DNA from: Hetaerina americana
Taxonomy: Eukaryota > Arthropoda > Insecta > Odonata > Calopterygidae
Direction: 5' to 3'
Length of the DNA stretch: 64,000 bases
Assembly (NCBI GenBank): GCA_022747635.1
Contig: JAKTNV010000003.1
Span: 49,085,475 to 49,149,474, forward strand
This document shows positions 35,526 to 47,606 of the stretch, in pieces. Below the pieces are notes generated by a model. It was not told the origin of the DNA, did not search any database, and saw nothing but the letters and a program-made list of their open reading frames with translations. A program made the translations under genes and the position numbers. Position 1 is the first letter of the stretch. Each line of letters opens with the position of its first letter.

Positions 35526-38339
35526 ACGAACATGAACCTCCACAAAGTTGAGCCCGAGACCATAGAATTCACGAAAGAATTCCCATTTAATTATAAGCAA
35601 ATTAGTAAGGCTAGACATATTGGGTGAAACACAAGTCTCAGACGTTTAGGAGACAATGTAACTAAATTTCCACTCTAAACTCGTTTCTCGATGCTTGTCA
35701 AACTATTTACTTCCAAATTTGCACATGAATAGAATGCTGTAATAATATCAAAACAAATTTCCACTATCTCGTCGATCTGCATTTCGTTGCTCCCACATAC
35801 TCTCCTAATCACCGAAGGAGTTGTCTAAGTACGCAAGAAAACAGAAAAGCAACGACTTGCAAATTAGTAATTATTCCTTTAATCGAAAGAGAGCGTCTTC
35901 CAGGAGTGCTTTACATAACTGACAGACGATCTTCGGTGCCAATCGTCAATGCACAAAGCAGATGCCTCTGCAGTGCCAGCAAGTGTACTGTCGTCACACC
36001 GAAGTCCTTATGGGTAACAGGGAGCCTAGGGTGCCCATTGTGAGGAAAGCAAAGGAGGAAAGTGATAGATGGAGAGGCCCGGAAAATATCATGACCGTAA
36101 AAGACCACCACCATTGATCTCACAAAGCTACGAAGGGCACATTCTCGTCCGTGGCGCCGGAGAGAAAAGGTCAAGCGGGTTAAAGGATAGGGAATATGAC
36201 GCTGCTAAAGGAGAGGAAATGTCTAACGAGCAAGCCTAGAGCGAAAACCATTTAAAGCGTCTACGACTCGGTTGTATTTTTCATCGAACACCATCGCTTG
36301 GGGTAAAATTTAATGAACGCGTCCAACCTCACTCGTTTTTCCCTTTAATGATGCATCAGTCATTTAAATCTATCGAGTAAATTCTGAAAAAAATAAACCG
36401 GGCAAACATTTGCTAATTATAAAACATCGCAAACCATTTGCACTCATTCCACAATGTGCTACTCTGCAAAGGTGTACCACACTCCTTAGGGTACACTTAT
36501 TAATCTTATCCATTTCGCTATCCTTCGGTTTTGGGAATTCGAGAAACGCAGGTGCACAAATAATTCACTGAGCACGCATGATTATATGGACAAATCGAGG
36601 ACACGCAATAAGAAGTATTTTAAAAATTACGAAATATATGGATATTACTTCCGAACTTCAAACCGTATTACATCGCGTTAGAGCTGCGTCACAAACACGG
36701 ATGCGCACGTATACCTTAAAAACGTTTGCAGCACGATTCAATTGACATTATCAAAAGACCGCATTATAAAACAAAATGGCTATGCACCACCTGCACATGA
36801 ATTTCAGCTCTGTGTGTTGGTCCAGGCGTCTCGAGTATGAATTCATCACCATGAGGTTTTAACAACGGCAATTCCCTCGCGTCCACTCGCATTAAGGCAT
36901 TCCCATCCGTCCTAAGTCGTCCCCTTCCACGCGAAACGGCCTCATTGAAGTTGTTAACAAAAAATAATTCGGCCAATCAACACGCCGCTCCTTGGCCTTC
37001 TGGTGTCGGTCATCAACTGTCCTCCCTAATTTAACTCAACCCATGTTGACGTGGCTGGGAAGCGGTCCAGACATTTTTAAGTGGGGAGAGTGTTGGGACG
37101 GAGGCAGTGGCAATTTTAGAAGCCTTGCGAACAAAACTCACTGGGCAATTGTAAACTCAGGCACTGACCGGGTGACACCCACGCATCACCCTCCCGCTCT
37201 ATGCGGAGCCGTCTTTTTTTATCGTTTGAGCTCATCAGTCGCGCCCTTGTTGGCTGTGCGGGGGAACAATTGGACAAAGCAAGGACAAAGCGTTTCCGCC
37301 CAAGTATTGAAGACTTACACAAATGCCGCAGTGCAACAAAATCTCTCTTTGCGCTCGGTCAAGTGTACGATTAACATTAGAATCGATGGAGTTGGAGGCT
37401 CTCCATGATCTTGTGAGTAAATCACTGATTTTAAATGGTGACTCGCGTCATGGGTTCTCAGTTAAAATCATAACACTCTGATATTTAGAAAATGCAACCT
37501 TCTCGCAGGCATAATATCCATTTTTAAACTCGTAAATTATGAAGTGTTTCACAAGACATGAGAAATCCCTAGGGTTAAAAAAACAGGGATTAAATCTAAA
37601 TAAAAATTCCTCATTTTTAGAAGATAAAAAAAGAAGCCAATATTTAAAAAATAAACCGAAATCACTCTTCAATGACTGCGTTAACTATCAGCTAAACAAC
37701 TGAAGAGCAAATTAAAACAATACAACACTTGACAGATGAAAATAAACGCCATTGAATTTGAAGGCACAAATTCACTCTAGATTTTAAAATAAACAAATAA
37801 TTAAGTTAGAGTAATCACAATACTCTTACAAGAGCTTCTCATAACCACAATTTTTATTTGTTGGCATTAATCATTTTTGTGATCAAAATTTATGTGTTTT
37901 GCGCGCTCCAACGTTTTCCATGAAGCAATACTATGTTTCCCTTAATATCAATGGAATTCAAATTTTCCTTGTTGGCGGAGTTATACAGTTTCGTCGAATG
38001 AAAACCGAATACAAGATGTAATCATGCATCGTATTTTTCAATAAAAAGCCTAATAATCGAGTACGGAATTTGCAGCCGTTACCACGGTTTTTCCCGAAAA
38101 TTTTTTCTTAAAAATACGGGCATAATTACATTATTCTGCAAACTAAATGCAAATATAATAAATGTTTTGAAATTTTTAAATACTGATAATTTCACTTCAA
38201 TAGGAGCCAATGTACACTGTCAGTTCAGTTAAATTTTTTACTCGATTGAGCCGAAGACATCACGCCATCAAAGGTTTAGAAACGCAGCGACTCCATGATC
38301 ACTTTCGTTATTAAACCACCAGTACCATCTCCATTCAAA
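35526..38339. other. Noncoding DNA, no gene recognised
   Basis: AT-rich. The 138-codon plus-strand ORF at 36992-37408 shows no domain and overlaps another ORF on the minus strand. Nothing else is supported. Confidence 0.5.
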
Positions 38340-38970
38340 TTGTGCATTGGCGTAAACCACGCCGGCGGAAGTGCGATTGCGGAATCATCGAATAGCCTCG
38401 CATCCAAAATTTCCGAGTCGAGCAGATATCTACCGAGCAAGACGTCGCGAGGATGGCTCGGGTGCGGCTGACCGCAAAACGGCGCACGCCGCGCGGATGT
38501 GGGAGGAAAGGAACAAATGAAGGCGGGTCGCGTGCCGTTCGCCTCACCAACCTCTCTCGCCGCGAACCCTCCCGACCGACTTGCCGGCGAACCTGGATTT
38601 TGAGGCGAGCGTGGCGAGGACATAATGAACTCAGGGCGGGTGAGGTTCGCGACATCCAATAGCGCGGCGCAAATTAAAGCGGCCGAGGCGACGGAACCGA
38701 GAGAGGGATGGGATGGGGAGGGAGGGAGGGAAGGGGTGACGCGGGGTGGGTGAGCGAGGGAGAGGGGGCGGGGGAGGGAGGAAGGAGGTAACTTGGGACG
38801 CTGCGACGGGCACTGAAGTAACCGGTTTTCGCTCCTCGGCGAGGTGAGGGAGAGTTAGAGCGGGAGAGACGGCTTCGGGAATCGACGGGACAAAAGCGAT
38901 GGAAAAAGACGCTCCTCCTCTTTCAAGGAGAGCTGCACCATCCGCCACCGCGAACCCGTCCAAGAGAGAC
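38340..38970. promoter_or_regulatory. CpG-rich island, candidate promoter or exon region
   Basis: About 630 bases dense in CG dinucleotides (GCGGCGC, CGCACGCCGCGCGG and similar), standing out from AT-rich flanks. A CCAAT-type string (CATCCAATAG) lies at about 38653. ORFs of 106-148 codons on the minus strand and 67-69 codons on the plus strand are open here, but high GC alone lengthens ORFs and no domain is recognised. A purine-rich run lies at 38690-38800. It could be a promoter-proximal region of a host gene in either direction. Confidence 0.35.
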
Positions 38971-41900
38971 GTCGTCGGTGTTAACTTGACCAAAATGTTG
39001 AACGGAATAAATGTCATCAACGGCGGTCTTCTCAACACGTTCCCACACCTTGGTCGAGTTTCTTCGAGAAAAAACATCCCGACGGAATTTCTGGGCGAGT
39101 GAGGTGGGTGAAATTAGCTAGGAATTTGAAAAACTGTTTCTGCTCCGCCGGGTAAACGTTCCCATTTTAAAAGATACAGCCATCACATTATTGCGAAATC
39201 ACCTGTCGCGTAGAGGCGCACTTTCTTCAGACGATTCTACATCACGCTCGGACCTCGACTAAGAATCTCGTAATGTCAACAAAATGAGAATGATAAAGAG
39301 TGGATATCAGACGAAGGAACGCTATATATCTTTCTTTATAGTAACGAGGTTGGTGATAGGAAAACGATTTTCGAAGACTGCAATTAATTACACGGACTAA
39401 CAGAGATTTTGATGACGGAAATAAATGTGCTGATTGAGATAATTTACGGCGTACTGCGACATTGACGCGCAGGTTATCATTCACCCTATGTAAATCCTCA
39501 CTTTTACTCTTAGCTTTTAGCTCGGATATGGATGTGTGCCGTTTATCCGCAAACTTCAACTATGATCCTTTTCTACCGCATACTCTGAGCCCAAAACCTA
39601 CGTTCTTTTTATCAATCCAAAAATAATGACGAAGCCTTATCATTCAATGCTCTAAGTGCAACGAATAGCCACTTGATACTTCGGACTCAATCTCAATTAA
39701 AATTCACATTTTCGAATACCCTGATGCCAAGCTGGAGACCACATATACGTATGCGGTAGAGGCAATATGCATTCGGAATAATTAATAATGAAAGTACAAA
39801 ACTGCTTTCTAATTTCTTTTAGAAATATAAAAACACAAAAATATACACGAACAGCATTCACCACCACCGTTTCACAATGGGAAAATGAAAATGACTGCAT
39901 CTCTGACTCTGACTGATACCCTCTCGGACATAAAACTCAACTCACGCCGATTCTTATTCTGATTACTGCAGGTAAAATAATACTTTGCTTTCGGAGCAAA
40001 GCATAAAAGGTGATTTTTCAACTAATAAAACAATGCCATGGTAAAAATGAAGTAGACTCTGTACCACGAAAAAATAGAAATAAATGGAAGTACAACGAAT
40101 AACTTTAGTCCAAAATAAAATGTAGCACCGGAATTTTGAGTGACCATTCCGGAGTGCAATAAGATAAAAAAAAGCTTTTTGACGTCGTTGCTGAGTGAAA
40201 GGTGCGAATGCGCCTCTCAACTCGAAAGGCCACGTCTGATCTGACTACGTCCGCCTTATATGGCATTGCCAGAGGGTGCTAACAAAATAGAGGCAGATTT
40301 GCATTAGAAGGCATCCTTTACGAAGATATTTACTACTTCAATACTAACTTCACGCTAAAACGGCACCCCTCACAAGAATGTGAATTTTGAAAAAATAACA
40401 CTCCAAATTCACGAATACCCTAAAAATATTTTCTCTCAACAAACATCGACAAGGATGGCAAAACAGAACCACGATCAATGCATCTTCGCTTACTAATCGC
40501 TGAAAACTCCTCGTAAAACAACAAGTTCAAGACTATACTCGAAACAATTGACACTAATGTATCATAGGATACCACAGCAGTTCCAGCCACGTTTGCCTAG
40601 CACCAGCATTATTTCGTAAACCATAAAAAAACGGTTGGAAGGCAATTAAGTCCCTCACAAAAACAATGTGAGCTGCTTAACTATCTCTTGACAAAAATGT
40701 AATTTTTTGACGGTGTTGAAACAAAAATGCGAGTACGATACACCACAAAAGAAAGAACGGGGGAAAATGCGAGAGATGTAATGACCAGCAATGAACCCTT
40801 CTCAAGTGAAATTATTCAATCACAGTAGAATTAAAATACGTTTGTTCATCTTCTCAGAGAATTTCACTCAACTTCCAAGTATGTGGCGACCACTGGATAT
40901 AGGCGGAAACCACCCGCCCCGTTTCATCGCCACCTAATGGAGAGGGAGTAGTGTAAAAGATCTGCTCGCACGACCCTGCTGTGACAAGAGCTCGTCTCTA
41001 GAGGAAGCTAACGAAAAGGGTCAACAGAGGAGAGTGATGAGGTCGTTCCCATGTCCGCTCGTTAACTCCTCCTACCCCTTGCCGCCTCCTCTCACCTCCC
41101 CCTCACGCCTTATATATCTACGTGCGACCATCGCTGGCTTCATCCCTCCCTCCCGCAGATTCACGATGCCTGTGCGGGGAGACGTTAATTTCACATCACG
41201 CAGGCAAGAAAAAGGACATGCGTATGCGGTGGGAAACCAACGCTACCCTTGAATATCAAGACGGCGCGGAAAGTAAGCTCTCGCCTGAGAAAAAAGTTTT
41301 GACTTTTTGCCTGGGTGCTCCGGAGAAAAAGGACGGAAGGTAATGGCTCCGATATGTCTTCCTCTATAAAATCTTCGCAGCCCCGAAGCGGTCGATGCTC
41401 GAGGGGGGAACCTTCAAGGTAAGGCCAAAGGAGAGGGAGACATGCTCCCAGGGAATGATCGAGGGAAGGGCGCGCGATAATGGCCAGCGCAAGCAAGCCA
41501 ACCGGGAACGGGAGTCCCAGCTAATGCAATGGACAGTGTGGACAGCGAGAAGGTTTGACTTGGATCGGAAGCTTCTTCACACGCACATGTAACCAACCGA
41601 CGGGTAAAATAAGGGTCGTGACCTTTCTGAGGCGTTTTTATTTTGAGATATGGAACGGTGTCCAAGTATCTCCACTGGCACATACATCGATAAAACTGGA
41701 AGAAGGTAGGCATAAACCCTGATTATCGTTTACGAGGACATTTATTTTCCCCGTTTAAGTGGACGCGACGCGACATAAATATACTATATATAATTAAATC
41801 TTAAAGCTTAACAGGCGATAAAGATATATGTAGACCAAGGAAAATGGGGCATCCTGGCCGAGATGTTCTCGCTCAAGGGTCTTACAGCAGCTATTTCAGA

Positions 41901-44900
41901 GAAAAGGCAATCCCGAGCAGTATAAAAACACATTCCTAAAATTCAAAATATCCAAAGGTATTTCTTAACTATCCGAAAACTAAATAACTTCCAAGAAAAA
42001 GTGGATGTAGCATAACAATCTTAGAAATGACACAGTACCACGAATATTTTTTTCCATAAAACCTAAAATTAAAAAAAATCCCATAAGTCAATTATATAAA
42101 AAAGGTTTGGTTATTTTTTTCTAAGGAGCACATTCATGACGGGCACACACTTTCCACCTACTAGCCAACTGAAAAAGGATATTTATGTACGATATTCTTC
42201 CGTCTCGCTTATTCTTTTCCGGCATTCCAATCGTGCCCTGGAGGGGCATAACATTACCACGGACACTTCTACGAAAAGGTAAACGACACGTAGGATTGAA
42301 ACGTCCTTTGACCAAACCAAGACACCAACTTGACGGATGGAAAATTACTAGATTCAACGACGGAAAGCGAGTCTTCACTTATTGGATCCTTCCACGTCGC
42401 CAGGCGGAGCAAGCAGGAGGGTCTGGTATGGTGAGAGCGGGAAGGTGAGGAGGAAGAGGTCGAAGGCACGAGGTCGCGGTGGCCAGAGAGGGAGGGAGAG
42501 GACGGGTGTGCATGTGGATAGGGGATGGAAAATGGCAAGAGGTGTCGTCGTGGCAGAAGGCCTTCGACGGAACAGGACGGCGAAGGAAGAAGGGCGGTCG
42601 GAGGAGCTGGAGGAAGGGCCTCGGAAAGAGAGAGAATGGGCGATGGGAAGGAATGGCTGGGAATACATTCCATACGACGGTTTTATTATCCTGGGATGTC
42701 TACGCCCAACGGCCTCTCACTTCACTCTGTCGCTCTTGGCTGTTAAGGCAACCAGAGGGGAATGTAAAAGACTGCCATCTTTTTGTAGCGAAGAGTCTCT
42801 ATCCATGGGATTTTTTCCACGACGTTGGCTAAGTACTCCACCTTAAAGGGACTTAACAAGGTGTGGCAGGCGTCCACTATGCGGCTATCAAAGCATCTTT
42901 CAAACTTCCAACGATTAAGTCAAGCGAAAGTTTCCATAGACATCCAAGGAATATTGTACTAGATGAAATACAAGCTTCCATACAACGAATGCATTATCTA
43001 TATAATAATAAGATAATTTGGCTAGAAATAACAGCAATACGTTACCCATACAGAGTAAAATTGGAATAAGTTTCGAAGACACCTATATTTTTTATAGATA
43101 AGTTGAAACAGACAACAATTATTGAAAAATACGAATACTACGTGCAGCAGTATTATCTAATACACGATGTGGTCACAGCGGCGGTGTCTATCGGAGAAAC
43201 TACGAGGGAGGAGGAACGTATAGCAAAACTAAATAATAGTTAAAACACTAACTTTGTGGCAGCAATTTTTGGAAAAGAAAGCAAAACGAATCGTCGTCAG
43301 TGACTGCAAAAACTCGTACATTAGGACATTTAATTTCGACATTTTTAATCAGTATAAGGAAGGACTTCAATTCCGTTGGAAACTTCTCAGGTTGGACCCC
43401 ACAAAAAGTCGCATTCCTCAAGACACCACTAACTGCCATAGGCTTTGACGCAGACCAATATTGGAGGACTCGAAATATTTTTCTTCAATATCCAACATAG
43501 GCAATGTATACTAATCAATTGTGAAACACTAACATTTTTTATCGCTCATTGCGTTTTAAAATTATAAAACCGTTCTATGGGCAACATTTTTTTATTCCCG
43601 GTTAATAGCTGTTTTATATTACCAACTGCAAACAGAATTCAACATGAAATCACAGCGTTGACAAATAACTTCAAAAACAAAATCATATAACGAAGAATTA
43701 AACTGAGCATGGCGTATATATGATTAGGGTTACGATAAAATTCAAGTGAAATATTTAACGAAGGATAGGCCGGCAATCTTCCAGTGAAATACTAGCACCT
43801 ATTCATTACCGTTCCCAGGAAGTTGAGCATTATTGCGGAAGTTGAACATTAAATACCCATAATTAGGCGGTAACGTACTCTTATCGAGCATATCCATATT
43901 TTCGATGCATTTCAGAATATAAATGGCAGCTATGAGTCGGCAGTTTGTGGATAACTGGGCCAAGGACGTCATCGCCGAATTGAAATAAATTTCTTACCAT
44001 ATAACAAGATGAAAATGCTTACATTAATGGCATAAAAAGCTCTTATTCGTCCTCTTAATGATAAAGGACACCTCCATGAGTAATGAAAATCCATATATAG
44101 TAAGGTACGCTCACGAAAGGGAAAGCGTCCCTCAGGAAAGAAGTCGTGGATGAACACCTCTGGAAAATATTTTGGGAAAAAACGTCCCACTTGCAATGTC
44201 ATCGCATTAGAAAAAAATGGTGAAATCATATGAGAATAGTGCAATCTGCAGATCTTAATTTTTTAATTCAGCTTTCCACTGCTTAAATACTCTTATTAGC
44301 ATAATTATTATTTATGATATTATTATATTGGAATTATTATTGGTTGACTTGTCGTGAGGTTTTTTACAAGTCTAAGGCAGCAATGTTTACTATGACTACC
44401 ATGAGAGCAGTAAAATCCATGCCGCATACCGCCGATAATTTCGAACAAATAAAAAATAGGAGAATGACCGGGTGAGTATCAATTAAGGAGTCAAATTCTA
44501 ATACAAATCCCCAAATTAACCCATAAATAATGGTTTCTATTCCCGCCGTTGTAGCAGTACGATGCTGCACATTCTAAAAGAGCGTATGATTACATCCCGC
44601 CTTGCTCCTGCTAGCTGACCAAATGACAAGGAGATGGAACCGCGACTTAAGAGTCGTCAAATGATTCCATCTTATCGCACCAAAAATTGTAATAAATGAG
44701 GAGCAAAGAACCGCCATTTAGAAGGCCGTCAGCTAAAGGTCCACCCAATGACTATTCCTAATGAAATTCTTCTAATGCGATTACTTGACACTTTGTAACC
44801 GTAGCGGAGCGATTGAGAAAGCTGCAAGATTATAATTTGTTCGTGAGTAGGCTACCCTATTATGTACCGCAATGAAACGGAAAAAACAGGATGAAAGCAT

Positions 44901-45290
44901 ATTACATTTGCAAAATTCATTCGCAAGACGATTTGTGTCATATGCAATGAAGAATTTCAGGAGGGTGGGGGAAATTTCAAACAAAGGAATGAAACTTTTT
45001 GGGAGGGCAGAGAAATCTTTCTTTCTCGTCAAGAATATATTCAGATCTTTCGCTCGTTTAAGCATTCACGAAGTGACAAACCACGTGTATGATGACAAGT
45101 AGGTAGCTTTCTTTTTTCCATTTCTTACGCCACAGACCAGGGGTCTGGTGCTCGACGGCGAATGCGAAGTATGCCCGCACCAGTGCTTATGGAAACGACA
45201 ACTGATCCGAGAAGGTGAAAGTTTGGTCTTGTGTACAAGTATACACAAATGGAACGGGGGGACAAGACGAAGACGTCCAACCGCACCACC
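38971..45290. other. Noncoding DNA with a purine-rich tract at 42400-42680
   Basis: No gene recognised. Overlapping ORFs of up to 154 codons at 42269-42846 on both strands arise in a purine-rich plus-strand tract and are Arg/Gly- or Ser/Pro-rich, as composition predicts. The rest is AT-rich. Confidence 0.5.
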
Positions 45291-45340
45291 TCCATCCCTA
45301 TCACCTATATATGAATTGGCCCCGCCGCCGCCGCAGCGGT

Positions 45341-45560
45341 CCGCCGCAATGCAAATGAAGACCAGAAATCCACCGCCTTCGTTCGTGCCCTCGTTCGATG
45401 CGTCTAGTGCCGCGTCGCATTTGTGCTCACGCCGGGCCGGGGGTGGGGTGGAGAAGTCTCTGTATGCGACAGTATATAAATAGGAGAGTGGTCCAGCATC
45501 GACACACGCACCTTAGTCGGGAAATCGCAGGATACACATGGGTACGAATTGAAATATATC
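45341..45560 (+). promoter_or_regulatory. Candidate TATA-box RNA polymerase II promoter
   Basis: TATATAAATAG starts at 45473 after about 150 bases of GC-rich DNA that includes an octamer-type ATGCAAAT at 45350-45357. A start site would fall near 45503-45515, where CAGCATCG and CTTAGTC are weak initiator-like strings. The first downstream ATG (about 45558) opens only a four-codon ORF. A 70-codon ORF follows at 45568-45780 with no recognised family. Element order and spacing support a promoter, but there is no proof of a transcript. Confidence 0.35.
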
Positions 45561-45567
45561 GAGTCGA

Positions 45568-45780
45568 ATGCTTTTCCTCAGTAGCGAGAGCGGAATGGGA
45601 AGAACTTTGTTGAACGAGTTGCTTTGTATTCCGGCCGGTAAACGGCATCTCGAATTTGCTTGTCGTCCCTTAAGGGAGCCGTTTTCGCATTTGCTTCGAC
45701 GAATTGGGCTATGGAGACGAATAAAAAGTTATGTTGCTGATGTGTCGCATTTGATTATGAAACTGGGTTGCGAAGATTGA
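45568..45780 (+). CDS. Unrecognised 70-codon ORF downstream of the TATA candidate
   Basis: It starts about 95 bases after the TATA box and ends in TGA. The translation is moderately basic (PLREPFSHLLRRIGLWRRIKS) with no recognisable domain or signal peptide. It could be a small protein, part of a 5' exon, or chance. Its only support is its position relative to the promoter candidate. Confidence 0.15.
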   Translation: MLFLSSESGMGRTLLNELLCIPAGKRHLEFACRPLREPFSHLLRRIGLWRRIKSYVADVSHLIMKLGCED

Positions 45781-46024
45781 TAACAGAAAACAATCCTAAT
45801 AAGTTATTCTGACTTTTTTGTGATGCTCCGAGTGTTTTACGTGAGTCATCACGATCTGAATATTCTACAAAAAATTCAGCGTTGTAACTTGCGTCGAATT
45901 GACGCAGCGTTGTGTAGTGAGGTGTTGACTGACTCGATTGTTCTATCACACGTGCCTGTATATCGACAGCAGGAAGCCAACAGAATGAATTTTGTCTAAA
46001 TATACTCAAACTTTTTGTTGCCTA
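45781..46024. other. Noncoding DNA left of the mariner
   Basis: AT-rich sequence with no recognised feature, ending at the outer inverted repeat that brackets the mariner. Confidence 0.5.
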
Positions 46025-46221
46025 GTGCTCCTCTCGTATGAGTAGAGAAGTGTATATCAATAGAAGTGTATACTACCTTGAACAAAAAGTTCCCGGAATA
46101 ACCACCGTGTGGCGCTCCCATCGTTCCGATTTGAGTTCTGTTTTTTTGTTAAATTGGTACATCTGTTGTTGATATTCCCTTTAAATCTTAGTGTCATAAC
46201 TTGACATTTGCAAAAGTTACG
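46025..46221. repeat. Left arm of a long inverted repeat that includes the mariner end
   Basis: Bases 46073-46221 match the reverse complement of 47239-47389 almost perfectly; I see one two-base change and a two-base difference in a T run. Outside the mariner's TA boundary the match continues: 46025-46072 against 47390-47429, with an 11-base insertion on the left side and a few substitutions. Typical mariner terminal repeats are about 30 bp, so both the length and the extension past the TA are anomalous. Confidence 0.9.
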
Positions 46222-47389
46222 TAGCCAAGAGTACATCTATCTCTGTGTGTGTTGGCGATTTTTTACAATTGCAGAAATGGATTTAAATTTGCAACAACGA
46301 ACTTGTATTAAATTTTGCGTAAAAAACGGATTTAGTGGCGCACGGACGTTGGAAATGTTGGAAAAGTGTTTCGGCAACGATTCTCTAAAAAAAACGGTCG
46401 TTTACCAGTGGCACGAGCGGTTCAGAAGTGGTCGTGAGTCAATCGAAGATGATGAACGCAGTGGCAGACCATCGACATCGAAAGTCGGTGAAAAAATTGA
46501 TAAAGTAAAAGAAATGTTGGTCAATAACCGCAAATTAACCATCAGAGAAATAGCGGAGGACTTGAACATTGCCTATGGATCCGCCCAAGACATTGTGGTT
46601 AATGATTTGGGTTTCCGTCGTGTAGCAGCAAAGTCCTCAATTTCATGCAAAAAAGAGACCGTGTTGACGCCGCAAAAGACATGATTTGCGAGGCTGAATC
46701 CGATCCCACATTCATCAAAAGGATCATTACTGGAGACGAGACGTGGGTTTATGAGTACGACACGCAATCCAGACATCAGGCAAGTGAATGGCGTTCACCA
46801 TATGAGCCGAGACCAAAAAAACCACGTCGTTTTCAGTCAAAAAAGAAGGCAATGCTGACGGTTTTCATGGATTACAACGGTGTAGTGCATCATGAATTTT
46901 TGCCAGAAGGCCAGACAGTAAACAAAGAGTATTATTTGGGCGTTATGAGACGTTTGCGTGAAGCAATTCGCCGAAAGAGACCAGAAATGTGGGCAGAAAA
47001 CTCGTGGATTTTGCACCATGATAACGCACCGTCGCACAGTGCTATCATTATTCGTAATTTTTTGACGAAAAATGCAACAAATACCATCCAACAGCCACCG
47101 AATTCACCTGATTTGGCTCCCTGTGACTTCTTTCTGTTCAATCGAGTTAAAAAACCATTACGGGGAACGCGTTTTAGCAGCCGAGAGGAAGTAATGGAAA
47201 AATCGCAGGAAGCACTGATGGACATACCGAAAACCGACCGTAACTTTTGCAAATGTCAAGTTATGACACTAAGATTTAAAGGGAATATCAACAACAGATG
47301 TACCAATTTAACAAAAAAAAACAGAACTCAAATCGGAACGATGGGAGCGCCACACGGTGGTTATTCCGGGAACTTTTTGAACAAGGTAG
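46073..47389 (+). mobile_element. Mariner-family DNA transposon with disrupted transposase
   Basis: The element is 1317 bp, standard for mariner, and is bounded by TA on both sides (46071-46072 and 47390-47391). The ends read CTACCTTG...CAAGGTAG. It encodes one transposase broken by a frame change, and its right inverted-repeat arm intrudes on the C-terminal coding region. It moved by cut-and-paste into TA. With the break it is very unlikely to be autonomous, though intact ends could be mobilised by a relative. Confidence 0.92.
46277..47238 (+). pseudogene. Mariner transposase, frame-broken, DD34D triad retained
   Basis: The start is the ATG at 46277; the track upstream of it is 5' UTR. The first segment carries the two helix-turn-helix DNA-binding regions, with WHERFRSGRESIEDDERSGR between them, and runs to a stop at 46684. 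Homology switches frame near 46640-46660, where bases appear to be missing after RRVAAK, and continues in the other frame. There the catalytic residues are ITGDETWVYEYD (Asp at 46735), HHDNAPSHS (Asp at 47020) and PCDFF (Asp at 47125). The last two are separated by 34 residues, which defines DD34D mariner. The usual C-terminal end is absent: from 47239 the frame reads into the inverted-repeat arm and runs past the element to 47508. Confidence 0.9.
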
Positions 47390-47429
47390 TATACTTATAT
47401 ACATTTCTCTACTCATACGAGATGAGCAC
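47239..47429. repeat. Right arm of the long inverted repeat
   Basis: Reverse complement of 46025-46221. It covers the right mariner end (to 47389) plus 40 bases of flank. See the left arm for match details. Confidence 0.9.
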
Positions 47430-47541
47430 CGAAATGCATGTACTTGCAGTTATCATGATCCTCCTTATTTGCATCATTCGGCAGAAATTTATTGCAACTA
47501 ACTATTAAGAAAAACTTAATTTTTAATGTTTCTTACTAGTC

Positions 47542-47606
47542 GCGTATTCACTCCCTACCACAGATCCTTTCAGTGGCTTGCTAGGTGCGATGTAAAAATA
47601 AAAAAA
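47542..47606 (+). repeat. Dispersed short repeat, copy D
   Basis: A diverged member of the family at 7720, 10513 and 11373. It shares GTATTCAC, CCCT.CCACA, AGTGGCTTGC and an A-rich tail. It lies about 150 bases right of the mariner. Confidence 0.6.

Noticed and set aside
38276..39077. Minus-strand ORFs of 127 and 148 codons in the CpG-rich island as coding exons
   Set aside because: High GC lengthens ORFs here on both strands. No domain or convincing splice sites were found, so only the island is reported.
42269..42846. Overlapping 134-154-codon ORFs on both strands as genes
   Set aside because: They arise from a purine-rich tract and are Arg/Gly- or Ser/Pro-rich; there is no domain.
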